A stretch of 64,000 bases of DNA from Daucus carota subsp. sativus. Its lineage: Eukaryota; Streptophyta; Magnoliopsida; Apiales; Apiaceae. The notes under the pieces were generated by a model. That model worked only from the letters and a program-made list of their open reading frames with translations, did no database searches and was not told the DNA's origin. The stretch covers positions 3,775,135-3,839,134 of the forward strand of contig NC_030385.2 of NCBI RefSeq assembly GCF_001625215.2, in the 5' to 3' direction. Shown here piece by piece: positions 1 through 11,085 of this stretch. The position numbers and the translations under genes are program-made. Each line of letters begins with the position of its first letter. Position 1 is the first letter of the stretch.

Positions 1-260
1 TATGATCATTTATGAAATTAATATTGAATAACATGTGCAATGTCCTGTGTTTTTCTTTATTGGTCATTGGATGATGTTATGCTGTATTCAAATTCTGAAG
101 GCAGTCTTGATATTTTTTCTTGCTTTTGGAAGTTAAAGACAACTACCAGAGATCCATTTTCTTGTGTATAGGCAACAAAACATGAAACTTGAAAGTGAGC
201 ATTTTCAGAAATGAATAGCTCATTCATATTGAATAACCTTGACTTTATCTTACTGTACAG

Positions 261-362
261 GGAGAAGCACTTGGCAACAGTGGAAAGGGTTTGATAGAAC
301 CATTGCAGGCTGTCGGAAACAAAGGAAATGCAGGGTTGGGATGGGATCATGGCAGAAGATAG
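261..362 (+). CDS. G-patch domain protein, last exon (5' part outside window)
   Basis: A splice acceptor (TGTACAG) ends at 260. It is followed by 33 open codons in phase 0 that read GEALGNSGKGL, then EPLQAVGNKGNAGLGWD, and end in HGRR and a TAG at 360-362. The spacing of glycines (G-x-x-L-G-x-x-G-x-G-L with a closing GNKG-x-x-GLGW) is that of a G-patch, a short glycine-rich module of RNA-processing proteins that often activates DEAH helicases. Only the C-terminal end of the gene lies in the window; no other exon is recognisable in bases 1-250. The open frame on the opposite strand over the same bases is a shadow. The family call rests on the motif alone, so the exact protein is unknown. Confidence 0.65.
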   Translation, partial: GEALGNSGKGLIEPLQAVGNKGNAGLGWDHGRR

Positions 363-1299
363 CTAATCCACTTCAACTAAAGCATTTTAAGGAATTGTGA
401 TTGCCTGGTGGCAAAAGCATCTGCTCCTCCCTTAACATGTCAGGATCATAGGTTTTAATCCTTCCTCGCCCTCCCTTATACTTCAAAATAATACTCATAG
501 TTTGAAATGTAAAATGTCTGAGCAAAGCAGATGCTTCTTTTGAACTTCAAATTCCCCCCAACTATAATGTTATAATGGATGAGTATGAGTATCGATGGTC
601 TAATAATTCTTTCCCTCATTATTTACGTGAACTTATGATTCTTACAAAATAAGTTATTACCCTGTAGAATGCATTATACTATAAATATGCTGCGTGAGCC
701 AATGATGCTTCCAAATTAATCTTTTATTTGTCACATGCCTGGTGTTCAACAAGTAACTAATACGCTTCACCGCAAACATATAGCTAGAATAAAATGATAT
801 TTTCTATCAGCCATTCAAAGTTGTCTTGCTTGTATATATATTTTTATAGAGCTACAAGTCGAAGTCCACATCTAATTATTGGTGTTCTGTGGCAAAAGAT
901 GACTCAAGCTTATCTCTTGTTTTGTATGTTTAAGTTTGGAAGAAGCAAGGAACATCTGGGGAAAAATGGTGATCAAGAGTGGGATTGTCAATTAATTAGT
1001 AAATTAATGGCGTCTTTAGAGCCGAAAGAGGTAAAGCTAAACAGGTCATTAACCTTGAAATTAGTGAAGAACATTCGAAAGAGACCAACTTGAAAATACT
1101 TTGGATGATGAAAGACAAATAGCTACATCAAGATTGATTCAGCCCACTCGTGCTTATGGATGAAAAACATAAACTTTCTCTTCGGCTTAGTTTATGCAGC
1201 AGCCCACCCAGATATTAATTAAACATGACGGTAAAATAACAAAAAGGAGAAGCGCAAATTGAAAAGAGGTTTGAACGGTCAAATAACTATTAATTATTA
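363..1299. other. Intergenic, no supported gene
   Basis: AT-rich DNA downstream of the G-patch exon. A 99-codon open frame at 794-1093 has no recognisable domain and no clear splice or promoter context. I see nothing else that can be named. Confidence 0.6.
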
Positions 1300-1535
1300 C
1301 TCTCTTCATTCTAAATTAGATGAGCTCGTTAACTACGGGAACTCAATTTAAAGTTCATTGGCCGTATAGCTATATTATTTATTTTTAAAATTTTATTTTT
1401 GCAAATAAAAATTTAAATATGAAATTTTCGTTTACAAAAAAAATTTAAGAAAATAAATTTCGAAACTAGACGGTCAATGCACCTTAAGTTAAGTGTCCAA
1501 AGTCAACTAGCTCATCTAATTTGGGATGGAGGGAG
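1300..1535. mobile_element. Stowaway-like MITE
   Basis: Inverted ends: CTCTCTTCATTCTAAATTAG on the left pairs with the reverse complement of the right end (CTAATTTGGGATGGAGGGAG), followed by a shared GATGAGCT. The element is flanked by TA at 1298-1299 and 1536-1537, the target duplication of Tc1/mariner-derived Stowaway MITEs. It has no coding capacity. Confidence 0.8.
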
Positions 1536-1938
1536 TAAAAAAATGTTAGAGAATTTAATAAACTAAGAAATTATTAGCAAATATGTGGGGATAAATAGTG
1601 AAACATCCACTTAACAATAAATTAATTGTTCACGGACACGGCTAGTGTTTTGACGGGGAATTTTATATGTATATAAAGTTGAGATTGCGATTTGCACTGG
1701 TACCTAATAATACTGCATCTATCAGATTACCTGTGCAACTTGGATGATAAAGATTACTCTTATTTGTCAAGTTGTTATTTTGGTCTAAATTCAATAATAT
1801 TTACAACATAAATGTTTATTAATTGCCACCTGAAACAAAAAAGTTGTTATAATTTCCGGAGTGAAAAGATAAAATTGCCATATTTCATAATATTCTTTAC
1901 AGGTTTATTCAGATTAATTGATTTAGAAGAATAGTAAA

Positions 1939-2243
1939 TGTTGTGTTTGGTTGGGGTGAAAGAAAATGAAAGGAATGGAATGAGATTTGAACTATAATTT
2001 AGTTGAATGTATGATAATTTCATTCTCTTCACATTCCATTCCTATCACCCTTGACTAGAGTTCAAACCCTCCATTTTGTGAAGGAATGCTCCATTCCTTA
2101 TCATACTTATTTTCTATCCAAATCTCATCATACAAAATTTGTCCCTCACTCACTATTTTCAAAGTTATACCTCCTACATTTTATTCATTTCTTTTATTTA
2201 TACTCATTCTATTTTATTTCATTCATCCCAACCAGACACAACA
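1939..2243. mobile_element. MITE with TGTTGTGTTTGGTTGGGGTG ends
   Basis: About 305 bp. The left end reads TGTTGTGTTTGGTTGGGGTG and the right end is its inverse with two mismatches. The interior repeats the word GGAATG/CATTCC several times. The target duplication is unclear, so the superfamily is uncertain. Open frames inside it (for example at 2051-2311) are not genes. Confidence 0.65.
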
Positions 2244-2698
2244 TAAGTATTTTGGACAATGGGAGTGGGGTTATGAAACAAATGATGTGGGCACATAATC
2301 ATATTTTTTGAGACAACGAGGTTGAATGGTTGGTTCATGATTTCATACGAATCTTACCTTAATAATTGCAAAGATTATAATACTCGTTATGTTTCTCACT
2401 TACGTCTTTCAATTTTGTAGAAGTTAAATTGACAAAATTTTGATTGAAAAATAAAAATATTTATTTATTATTTAAAAATCAGAAGTTACATTTTAAAGTA
2501 TATTAAATGTATTTATAGTCATATATTTTATATTTTTCTAATAATATAATAAATATAAATTTTAATCAAAATATAATTAATTCAGAAACATGTAGCATGG
2601 GAGGGAAGACATAATTCAAAGAAAAATTAATGGATTCAGGAGCTTACACTATATGCAGGGATATGATGACAAGTACAGAGCTGCTCTAAAATGATATA

Positions 2699-2947
2699 CA
2701 CCCTCCGTCCCTCTCAATTCTTAACATTGGGGACGGGGCGTGACACGGACTTTAATGCTCTTATAAAGTATAATTCTATAACATTTTTTTAAAATTTTAT
2801 TTTTCAGAATATAAATTTGATGTTTAAATTTTAATTCAGACAAAGAAAATTTTAGAAAAAAGATATAGAACTATGTTTTATAGACGCATTAAAATGCGTG
2901 TCGAACAGTGAAAAAGAAATGTTAAGAAATGACAGAAACAGAGAGAG
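2699..2947. mobile_element. Stowaway-like MITE (diverged)
   Basis: The left end, CACCCTCCGTCCCTCTC followed by AATTCTTAACAT, pairs with the inverted right end CTCTCTCTGTTTCTGTC followed by ATTTCTTAACAT. TA dinucleotides flank both sides (2697-2698 and 2948-2949). Confidence 0.65.
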
Positions 2948-3018
2948 TACTTGATATCATTAGGTTCATCAATAGTATATGAATTTTATGTGAAATTCTG
3001 AATTTGATCAATAACTTG

Positions 3019-3158
3019 TTTGGGAGTTTGAATTTGGATTTCATTTAAATCCAGATATTCAAATACTAATATAAATCTGAAAATTTGAAATGACAACTAA
3101 AATCCTGTCATTTGAATTCCATCATTTGAAATAAAAATGCACGTTTCCAAACGGTCTC
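3019..3158. mobile_element. Short MITE, hAT-like ends
   Basis: About 140 bp between TGTTTGGGAGTTTG and the inverted CACGTTTCCAAACG. The interior is built from repeats of CATTTGAA/ATTTGAAA. The target duplication was not resolved. Confidence 0.4.
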
Positions 3159-3161
3159 TTA

Positions 3162-4128
3162 GGAAATTTACAAAATATACTACTTTTTGGATATTATTTA
3201 CAAATATACTACCTTTCTCTAAAATCTTGTAAATATATCATCTTTTGGATATTATTTGCAAATATATCACCTCCTCTAATTCACCTTTTCATTTCTTTAT
3301 TATTTATCTCTTCTCCTCTCACTTTACTCTCTCTCTCACTCGAGAATCAAATCAAGTCGCTCCGAACACCTCCTGTCTGTTGCCGACTGCCGGTCACCTG
3401 CTGGACTATCCGCTTGAAATTCGATGGGTCAACTATTATAAACGTCATCGTCGTATTTCGCTTCAACGCGCGGGACCTCCACTTCGTAATCTTCCGATTG
3501 GCCACCCCATTCCGGCGTCTCGCCACACTACTATATGGGTCCGACCCGGACACACTTGGGCTCTTCGTCAACGATGTCGTCTGGTCGGCCTGCACAGGCT
3601 TGGTTACCACACCCCAGTAGTGCTATAGTTCAGCATGAGTAATTCACTAATTAGTATCCCACTTCGTGTTATTTCAGAAATTCATCTTAATACCACACCT
3701 CAGTAGTGTTGTAGTTGTGAGTGAGTAATTCACTAATTAGTATCTCACTCCGTGTTATTTTAGAAATTCATCTTAATAACTTAGGTGGGTTTGAGGGTGC
3801 CTTTAAACACCTCCAATTCTTTTTTTCTTAGTTGATTTTAGTTGGTTGTTCCTGAGTTGATTTCTATTTTGTTGTTTTAGTTGCTTTTTAGGTTGTAATA
3901 TTTGGTCTCGCGAGATATTCATTTTTCTGTCTTTGCAATCAATTGCAATTTATTATGCAAATAAATATAATTTTCAATATTTTTTCAAAGTTGCATCTAT
4001 GGTTACATATTGTTGGTAGCAGTTGCAAATATGGTTGCATATACAACCACCGTATTTTTATAAATATTTTTGGAACATAATTTCTTGCAAAATTCTTTTA
4101 AACTTGGATATTTATAAAAAAAAAGCCC
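3162..4128. mobile_element. Non-autonomous inverted-repeat element, long relative of 10124-10461
   Basis: The left end, GGAAATTTACAAAATATACT, matches the inverted right end of the 338-bp element at 10124-10461. The right end (ATTCTTTTAAACTTGG, a T/A run, then AAAAGCCC) matches that element's other end. Both carry the word GGTTGCATATACAACC or GGTTGCATATGCAACC beside CACCGTATTTTT. The interior at about 3330-3610 is clearly richer in G+C than its surroundings and holds open frames on both strands that I do not recognise, perhaps a captured gene fragment. A tandem duplication sits at 3606-3778. No clear target duplication is seen. Confidence 0.5.
3606..3778. repeat. Two-copy tandem repeat, 86-bp period
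   Basis: Copy one starts at 3606 and copy two at 3692. Each begins with ACCACACC(C/T)CAGTAGTG and includes AGTAATTCACTAATTAGTAT. The copies differ at only a few bases, so the duplication is fairly recent. Confidence 0.85.
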
Positions 4129-4879
4129 TTATTATTACATAAAAGAGATTTATATGTTTTTATTATAATAAATAATTATTATATATATATTTATAACTCA
4201 TCATTTTCAACTAATATATAGATATTGATGTGTATTAATATTTTTGGGGTCAAAACAACAAACATAAAGTTGATAATATTTTCTAATTACTGAAATTTGT
4301 TCATAAACATAATATTAAATTTTTACAAAGATGAACTAAAAGATGAACTTCATATATAACATATATGACAACACTAGAAGTTAATTGATAAAAAACATTG
4401 CACATGTTCATGTTAAAAATTATTTTTCAAATTCATAAAGCTATATAAAATATTTATATACATGAAAAAATTATTTTATATAAAAGTTGAGAGATATTTA
4501 ATAATTAATAAAATGGGACGCACTGAGTAAATTTTAAACATGTTATTGCAAAAATCACTTTCAAATTACAATCCACCGTTTTCACTTTTCCCTTACCACC
4601 CCCGTACTTTCTGAGTACTTGTCAAGTTTATGCCCTATGCTTTTGTTACTACACTTGCAGCTCGAACGCATTGATGATAATTATATGCACCCCATAAGAA
4701 TAAATATAAATCATTATCATAAGACAAGTACTGGACCCCCGCAAAGTTGATCCTTTCCATGCTGTGGTGCCCCCAGCCAAGACGTGACTCCATCAGCTGG
4801 AAGCTTTCATTCCCCAAACAAAATAACCAAACAGTTTTGTAAAGTGTCACAATCATTTCTTTCACCAATTGTGTGTCTT
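4129..4879. other. Intergenic, nothing recognised
   Basis: AT-rich, with no coding region, RNA gene or bounded repeat that I can support. Confidence 0.6.
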
Positions 4880-5050
4880 TGTGGGTGTTTGTTTAACACT
4901 TATAAATTCATCTTTTGGGATTATAAGTTAAGAGCAATTATTCATACAGTTTGTGTAATAAATCAAGAAACACTTATAAAAAGTCAGAAATACTAGTTTT
5001 TGTTTCAGGGTTTCTAAAGCACTTATTTTAAACTCACCCAAACGGCCACA
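4880..5050. mobile_element. MITE, same family as 31537-31784
   Basis: The inverted right end reads GTTTGGGTGAGTTTAAAATA followed by AGTGCTT. This matches the left end of the nested MITE at 31537, which reads GTTTGGGTGAACTTAAAATA followed by AGTGCTT. The left end (GGGTGTTTGTTTAACACTTA) is a diverged version. Limits are approximate. Confidence 0.55.
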
Positions 5051-8000
5051 TATCTCTCCATTCATTGCATTTTGTGCTATATTATCATTGTTGTTACACT
5101 CGAATGAAAATGTCCTAATGAGCCCATCATTTCGTAAAAATGATCCGACGACTCGAACAGATCGGATATTTATTGGATCGGTTTCGGACATCGAAATATC
5201 GAAATGATGACTTGATCGAGTACTCGAAAATCAGATATAAACAATCTTGCTTGTAAAAGTGTTACTCTATTATGAAAACTAGAAGAAACTTCTTTAAGCA
5301 ATAGGGTGATTTGATTCTTGTCTTCAGCTTCATTTTTACATCAAATAATTGAACAAAAATAAATAAATATAAATATAAAAGTCTGTGTCCTGCACCATTT
5401 TTAGTCCTTCCTTTTCTTCCCCTTTTTATTCACTTCTTCTCTCATCTCGTGATTAGATTCCGAAACAAACTTTAAAGAGAATTCTAAGTGGGAAATAATA
5501 TTAATATTAATCACCCTGCAGCATCCATAAAAGTCACGAGGTTTAGCCTTAAACAAATACTAATCTAAATCTATATCCATATCGTCAAGCAATCAAAAAT
5601 CCAAATCATATATATTCTCTTCCCATAGCCCCTTGTCACGCGACATCACGTGATCGCTTTTTTCATTTATTATTTAAAAATTACTAAATGGATCTGATTT
5701 TATTGTACCTTAACTATTCAAATTGTGAGTGTCTGATCTTATGGATTGTTCATAGTCCGCCATGTGCATGCAACGTTTGCTGGTTTCTGATCATTTTGTC
5801 GCTCACTGTTCACCACTAGAAATCCCGTCATAAAACCCGACAAACGATTGGAACAACATAATTTTTCGTATTGTGTTTTATATGATTGTGGAGAATTCAA
5901 CTGCTTATAGCAAATTTAGGACAAAAATTTGAAATATAAATTTATTATTTATTATCCGCATAATTCAACAATCATCTGTCAGAATCTCGCTAAAATAATT
6001 CCCGGGTTAGTTAGGTAGATGATATATGTGAGATAAGATACTATAGCACGTATATAAGAAATCTACCAGTAAAGTGAAGCGGATAGAAAATTCATTGGAT
6101 GATATGATTGGAGTCTTAAGTTGTGATAACAAAAAAAACAAGTATGAAGTAGCTAGGGAGCCTCATATATAAATCATATACTATGTTATAAAAGAGAATG
6201 CAGATCTTGTCATGACACACTACAGATTACAGAAGTTGTATTCAGTTTATGTCTAGGAGATTTTAGATTTAGATCCAGATCCAAGGCTAGCATTTTCAAA
6301 TTTAATTACAGTATGCTTAATTTTAGGTTTTGACTCTTTTTATATTTAATATTATGATAATTATTACTTGTCGTTTAAATCCATTACAAGTAAAAACTTT
6401 CTAGGTTTAGTTTTATCAGACTTTTTTTTTTTGCAGTTTATGTTCTCTCTAAAGCCTGAAAACTTGAAGAAAATAAAGCCTGAAAACTTGAAGAAAAGCT
6501 AGAAAATACTGGATTAAAATCAGCTTTTTACGAGATTGAATTGAAATAGTTGCAGTTTAATTGACATGCTAAGTTGGAGAAATTTCTGGGTAAATGTACT
6601 GTTTAACATTGTTGTTGTAGATAGTAATACTAGTTTTTTTACTGCAAAACAGATGAGAAACTATTTGATAAATCAGAACGCAGTTTTTCCGAATATCAGT
6701 TTTTAATCAGAAATCTCTTTTAGAAAAAGTTTGACCTCCCATGTTTTTAGAAAACCTGCTTTTCAATTTTGTAGAAAGCTATTTCAGATTTCATTATCAA
6801 ATCTCAACAAAAATATTAATTTTTTTATATCTTAACTCAAAATAAGCAAATATTAAAAAAAAAATCAAAATATCAACACTTTTTTACCGACATTTGTTTG
6901 CACAGGCCGAGAGAGTTTATAATATGTGGAGGCAAATATTGTGTCAATTTTCCATCGATCGAAAATGAGAAGCATTTGTCACTTCAATTTTCAACTATAA
7001 ATTCCTCAAAATATATCTAATTAAATATATATTCTCTCTGTCCTAAAGTAAGAGTCATTTTGACTTTTTATACACAATTTGAGATATAAAAAGAATATGC
7101 TTGTATATATTATTTTTCAAATTTTCTTTTTTTTGAATAAAAATATAGATATTAAATTTTTATTTAGAAAAAAAATTGAAAAATAACATGTGAGCACGGT
7201 TGATAAGTCAATGGTTAAGAGTTTTTCTTTCGTCCAGCGAATTTCTTAGAACATATACTCATTTTGTAAAGTTATAAATCATATTTGTCAAAAAAAATGG
7301 CACTTAACCCATATAATTTGATCGCTACATTAACAATTTAAATGGGCATAGTAACTGGTCGGTCACTCCCTTTTTAAGTATGGGTCTGATTATTGTATCA
7401 AAATTAAGGATTACAAATTATAATTGTTTCTAATGTATACCTTTTCTTAATAAACGGAATTTTATTTTAATAGAATAGCAAAGATATCAAATTTCAAATT
7501 TCAAAATTTGATCATTATAATATAATATTTTTATTTAATAATAATTATTATACTATTATTAAAATCATGAAAAGGCTTCTGTTTTTGTCAGGATTTTGTT
7601 ATGTAACGACTATCCCAACAACATAATTATATCGCCAACATATTATTTATTTTAATTTTCAGAAAAACAAAGAAGGTGGGGGAACATTGTCAAGACAAAC
7701 GCAAATGACCTCATAATGATATTGTTGGTCGTAGAATATATTGCACAAGATGGATTGAATGCAATACTGATAAATTCGAATATTAATTATAATAATAAAT
7801 ATAAGATTAAAGTTTATTAGTAGATGAAATGTAATGCTTGAAGAACACAAAAGTTAACTTCATAAAATAATTATTTTATTTATTTTGTTGTGTTGCTTCA
7901 ACTTCAAGAAAATGTTTCTTGAACTTCGGTTCTCTCAAGAGTTACAATGGTGCTTTCTCTAAACAGAAGCAATAGAATGGGTGATGCTTCCCTATATGAC

Positions 8001-9645
8001 TAATAATAATAAAACATCATTGTCAACATGGGTCTTGTACGAATGCAAAGCAAACTCTGCTTTGCAGCTACTAACAAATTGCAGCCCATATGACTTTCCT
8101 AAATTGCTAATAAACAAAGATTACATTGTATAAAAGACAACCTAAAAAATATTCTATTTTAAGCTTATCAAATCCCAATAGATGGTGACTTGACAACTTC
8201 TTGAATCGACGATCCATGATTTGTTAACTTTTAAGCTTCTGTCGTAGTTATTGCAGGTGTGCTACAAAACTAACTTCTGCAGCATCCTTGAGTTATGGAC
8301 ATCTTTATTTGTCACAAGGCTTGACTTGATGAAGATTCAAATCAAAATCTTATCTCCGATGAGAGTGGCTAAGAGACACCAACGCTTGCTGTCAAATAAT
8401 GGACTTTAATGATAGTGATTCCTTATAGATGATGCTGTCAGGAAATCCAAGCCTTGCTGTCATATTACATACTAAACTTGATGTCTGCGGAGTTTCCTTA
8501 ATTCTTGTTGACATTAACTTTTCTTTATTCTTGTTGTCATTCCAATGTGCGACTTGAGACTTGAACAAATAAATGAAGTTCTTGCAAGGGCATACTTATT
8601 ACATGACAGTTAATATGAAACTACATAGACATACTCTGGCTGGGACAGTATGTTCTACTTAGACAAACTAAGTAAATAAAATATTAAGTTGACTGCTATT
8701 TATCACCCATAAATCTTTAACAGATATCATCGTCACTACTATCATTTAAATTAGAGGCAATAATAAAACGATCGAAACACAAGAGATTGTTAAAAAAATA
8801 TTAACAAATTAATTTAAATTAAAATTATTTCATGACAAAAAAATTAAAATTATTTAACTTAAACTATGTTATACTTCTATATATATAAATTTGTTAAATA
8901 ACTATTAAAACAACCAACACTACGAGACACGAACTCCAACTAGCGTTACACGTAGCATATATATTAAACTTCTAAAATAATTATAAATAAAAAAATTATA
9001 TTTATTAAGATTAATAATAATTTTATTTAAAAATAATAATTATTATAGACCTATGAACAAATTTCTATGTTGGCCAGGATTTTGTAATATAATGACTATC
9101 CCACCGGTAGAAATATATTGCCAACAAAATTAATCATTTTATCTTTTAAAACTCAATTAATTTAGAACACTCTGTAACATTCTAATTATATTTTAGACTT
9201 CAGATAAATAAGGAGTCCATATTAATATTATTATTCAAATTTATATTAATACAAAATTCAGACTATACTATTTACAAGTTTAGGATAAAGACGAAATATG
9301 TAATTGTAACACTGACATGGTAAATGTAATAGTTTTGCATATTACCACATAAACATAAGATATTGTCATAAAAAATTGAGTACAAATTAATTTTAAATTA
9401 AAATAATTTAACTTAAAACTCTATTAGATTTTTATATTAATTTATCAAACAACTACGTAAGAACTATTACTAACACTGTTAATTTGTCAAATTATTGTTG
9501 TAACAAGTATTACTAACACCAACTTCAAATAACGCTACACATAACATATCTGTAGACTTCTAAACAATTATAAATTAAAAGAAATTAACTTTTATTAAAA
9601 ATTAAAAGAATCTGCAAACCAACTTATATTTGTTGCTGCTGAATA
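5051..9645. other. Intergenic; decayed repeats, no gene
   Basis: No protein-coding region can be supported. A 24-bp perfect tandem pair (AAAGCCTGAAAACTTGAAGA plus four bases) lies at 6451-6498. The stretches about 7530-7650 and 9020-9145 are diverged copies of each other (both contain CAGGATTTTGT(T/A)AT followed by GACTATCCCA). The stretches about 8760-8990 and 9360-9600 are another diverged pair. These look like old tandemly arranged repeat copies. A repeat-like block at 8160-8620 has retrotransposon-like composition but no readable protein. Confidence 0.5.
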
Positions 9646-9928
9646 ATCCCTCTGTTTCATATTACATGTCCACTATTGAGAAAAAAAAATTGTTTCAAAT
9701 TACTTGTCCATTTCAACTTTCAATAAAGTGTAGTCAATATTTGTGTTTCCAAGATGAGTTTTATACCACATCTTACTAAATTATATTTCCTGGATCAAAT
9801 ATATACCACATATTATACTTGGTCAATGCAATAAATACAATAATAAATGAAAGATTTCTACAAAAGTTAATTTTTCTTAATATGCGTAATTTGTTCAAAA
9901 GTGGACATGTATTATGAAACAGAGGGAG
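9646..9928. mobile_element. Stowaway-like MITE
   Basis: The left end, ATCCCTCTGTTTCATATTAC, pairs with the inverse of the right end (CTCCCTCTGTTTCATAATAC), each followed by ATGTCCAC. TA flanks lie at 9644-9645 and 9929-9930. Confidence 0.8.
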
Positions 9929-10123
9929 TATGTTTTTATCTCTTTCGAAGTCATAAATAACATAATGATTTTAGTAAACTTAAACTAAAACATTTCATTC
10001 TGAAATAAATTCATATCATAACATGATTTTTTTTTTTTTGGAAAAAATCAAAATTTAGATAATATCAAATGTTAAGAGAAAATTTTATTTCTCGGGCTAA
10101 AAAAAGAAAGAAGAGAAAATTTT

Positions 10124-10461
10124 GGGTCTTTTTTTATACATAACCAAGTTTAAAAGAATTTTTTCAAAAATACTACCACCTTTTAAAACAAATTACAAAA
10201 ATACTATATTCCTCAAAATATTTTCAAAAATACGGAGGTTGCATATGCAACCATATATGCAACTGAATTCATGATTTCAAGTTCCAGTTTCCAAATATAT
10301 ACTAGAACTTGAAATTAGGAATTGGAGTTGTATATATGGTTGCATATGCAACCACCGTATTTTTGGAAATATTTTCAAAAAGATTGTATATTTGCAAGAT
10401 TTTAGAGAAGTTAGTATTTTTGCAAATAAGATTGAAAAAATAGTATACAAGGTAAATTCCC
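10124..10461. mobile_element. Fold-back element with 8-bp target duplication
   Basis: 338 bp running from GGGTC to TTCCC. It is flanked on both sides by the direct repeat AAAATTTT (10116-10123 and 10462-10469). The two halves pair: GGTTGCATATGCAACC occurs at 10237-10252 and again at 10338-10353, each set in inverted context next to GTATTTTTGGAAATA-type sequence. An eight-base duplication suggests a hAT-type or MULE-type insertion. A longer relative is at 3162-4128. Confidence 0.65.
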
Positions 10462-10710
10462 AAAATTTTATTTCTAAATAACGATATTGTAAATAAATAT
10501 ATTAAGAAAATAATAATATAATCAAATAAAAATAATATAACAATTATGACAAATAATAAATTTAAAAATTGTTTAAACTCGTACTTGACATCCATCATAA
10601 ACTGATATTATTAATTATAATATTAGAAAGATAAAAGAAATAAGATAAACTTCGTTTTAATCTCCTCCCACACCCACGTCCACGAGCCCCACACCCTCTA
10701 CCTCCATTAA

Positions 10711-10718
10711 TATAAATA
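10711..10718 (+). promoter_or_regulatory. Probable TATA box of the LRR receptor kinase gene
   Basis: TATAAATA sits about 370 bp upstream of the start codon at 11086. It is followed by a pyrimidine-rich stretch, implying a 5' leader of roughly 340 nt. The site is positional evidence only. Confidence 0.45.
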
Positions 10719-10944
10719 GTATTAAACAAATCCCAAAACAGGCATCTAAAATTCCATATTTCTCAGTGTCCCTGCAAAACATAATGGCCTAGCTGTTCTT
10801 GGATCCGGAGTTTCTGGGTCTTTCATCTCTTATTTTTTATCTCCACAACACACTGCTACACACTACACTACTAGTAGTTGGTTTATTATAATATACACAA
10901 GAAAGAAAAGAAGCATAACCATTGATAGATAAACCCACAAAAAC

Positions 10945-11013
10945 ATGATTTGGTTTTTCTCTCATTGTCACTCCTTTCTAGGCTCATTTTATCCCTTTCC
11001 TTTCTCTGCCTAG
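10945..11013 (+). other. Upstream ORF of 22 codons in the receptor-kinase leader
   Basis: An ATG at 10945 opens 22 codons and stops at TAG 11011-11013, 72 nt before the main start. The peptide is rich in Phe and Ser. A shorter one (ATGGCCTAG) lies near 10783. If the leader is unspliced, both would be met by scanning ribosomes before the receptor-kinase start and could reduce translation. Conservation is unknown. Confidence 0.35.
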
Positions 11014-11085
11014 TTTCATTGGGGTTTGCATTTGTATTAACTCCAACAACATTAACAAACTGCAGCATCAACTTAGTTTCTTGTA

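Noticed and set aside
57..350. 97-codon open frame on the minus strand
   Set aside because: It overlaps the plus-strand exon with the G-patch signature and has no recognisable domain.
794..1093. 99-codon open frame
   Set aside because: No family resemblance, no promoter or splice context; expected by chance in this length.
3245..3628. Overlapping open frames on both strands
   Set aside because: They lie inside a repeat element and I recognise no protein; kept only as a possible captured fragment.
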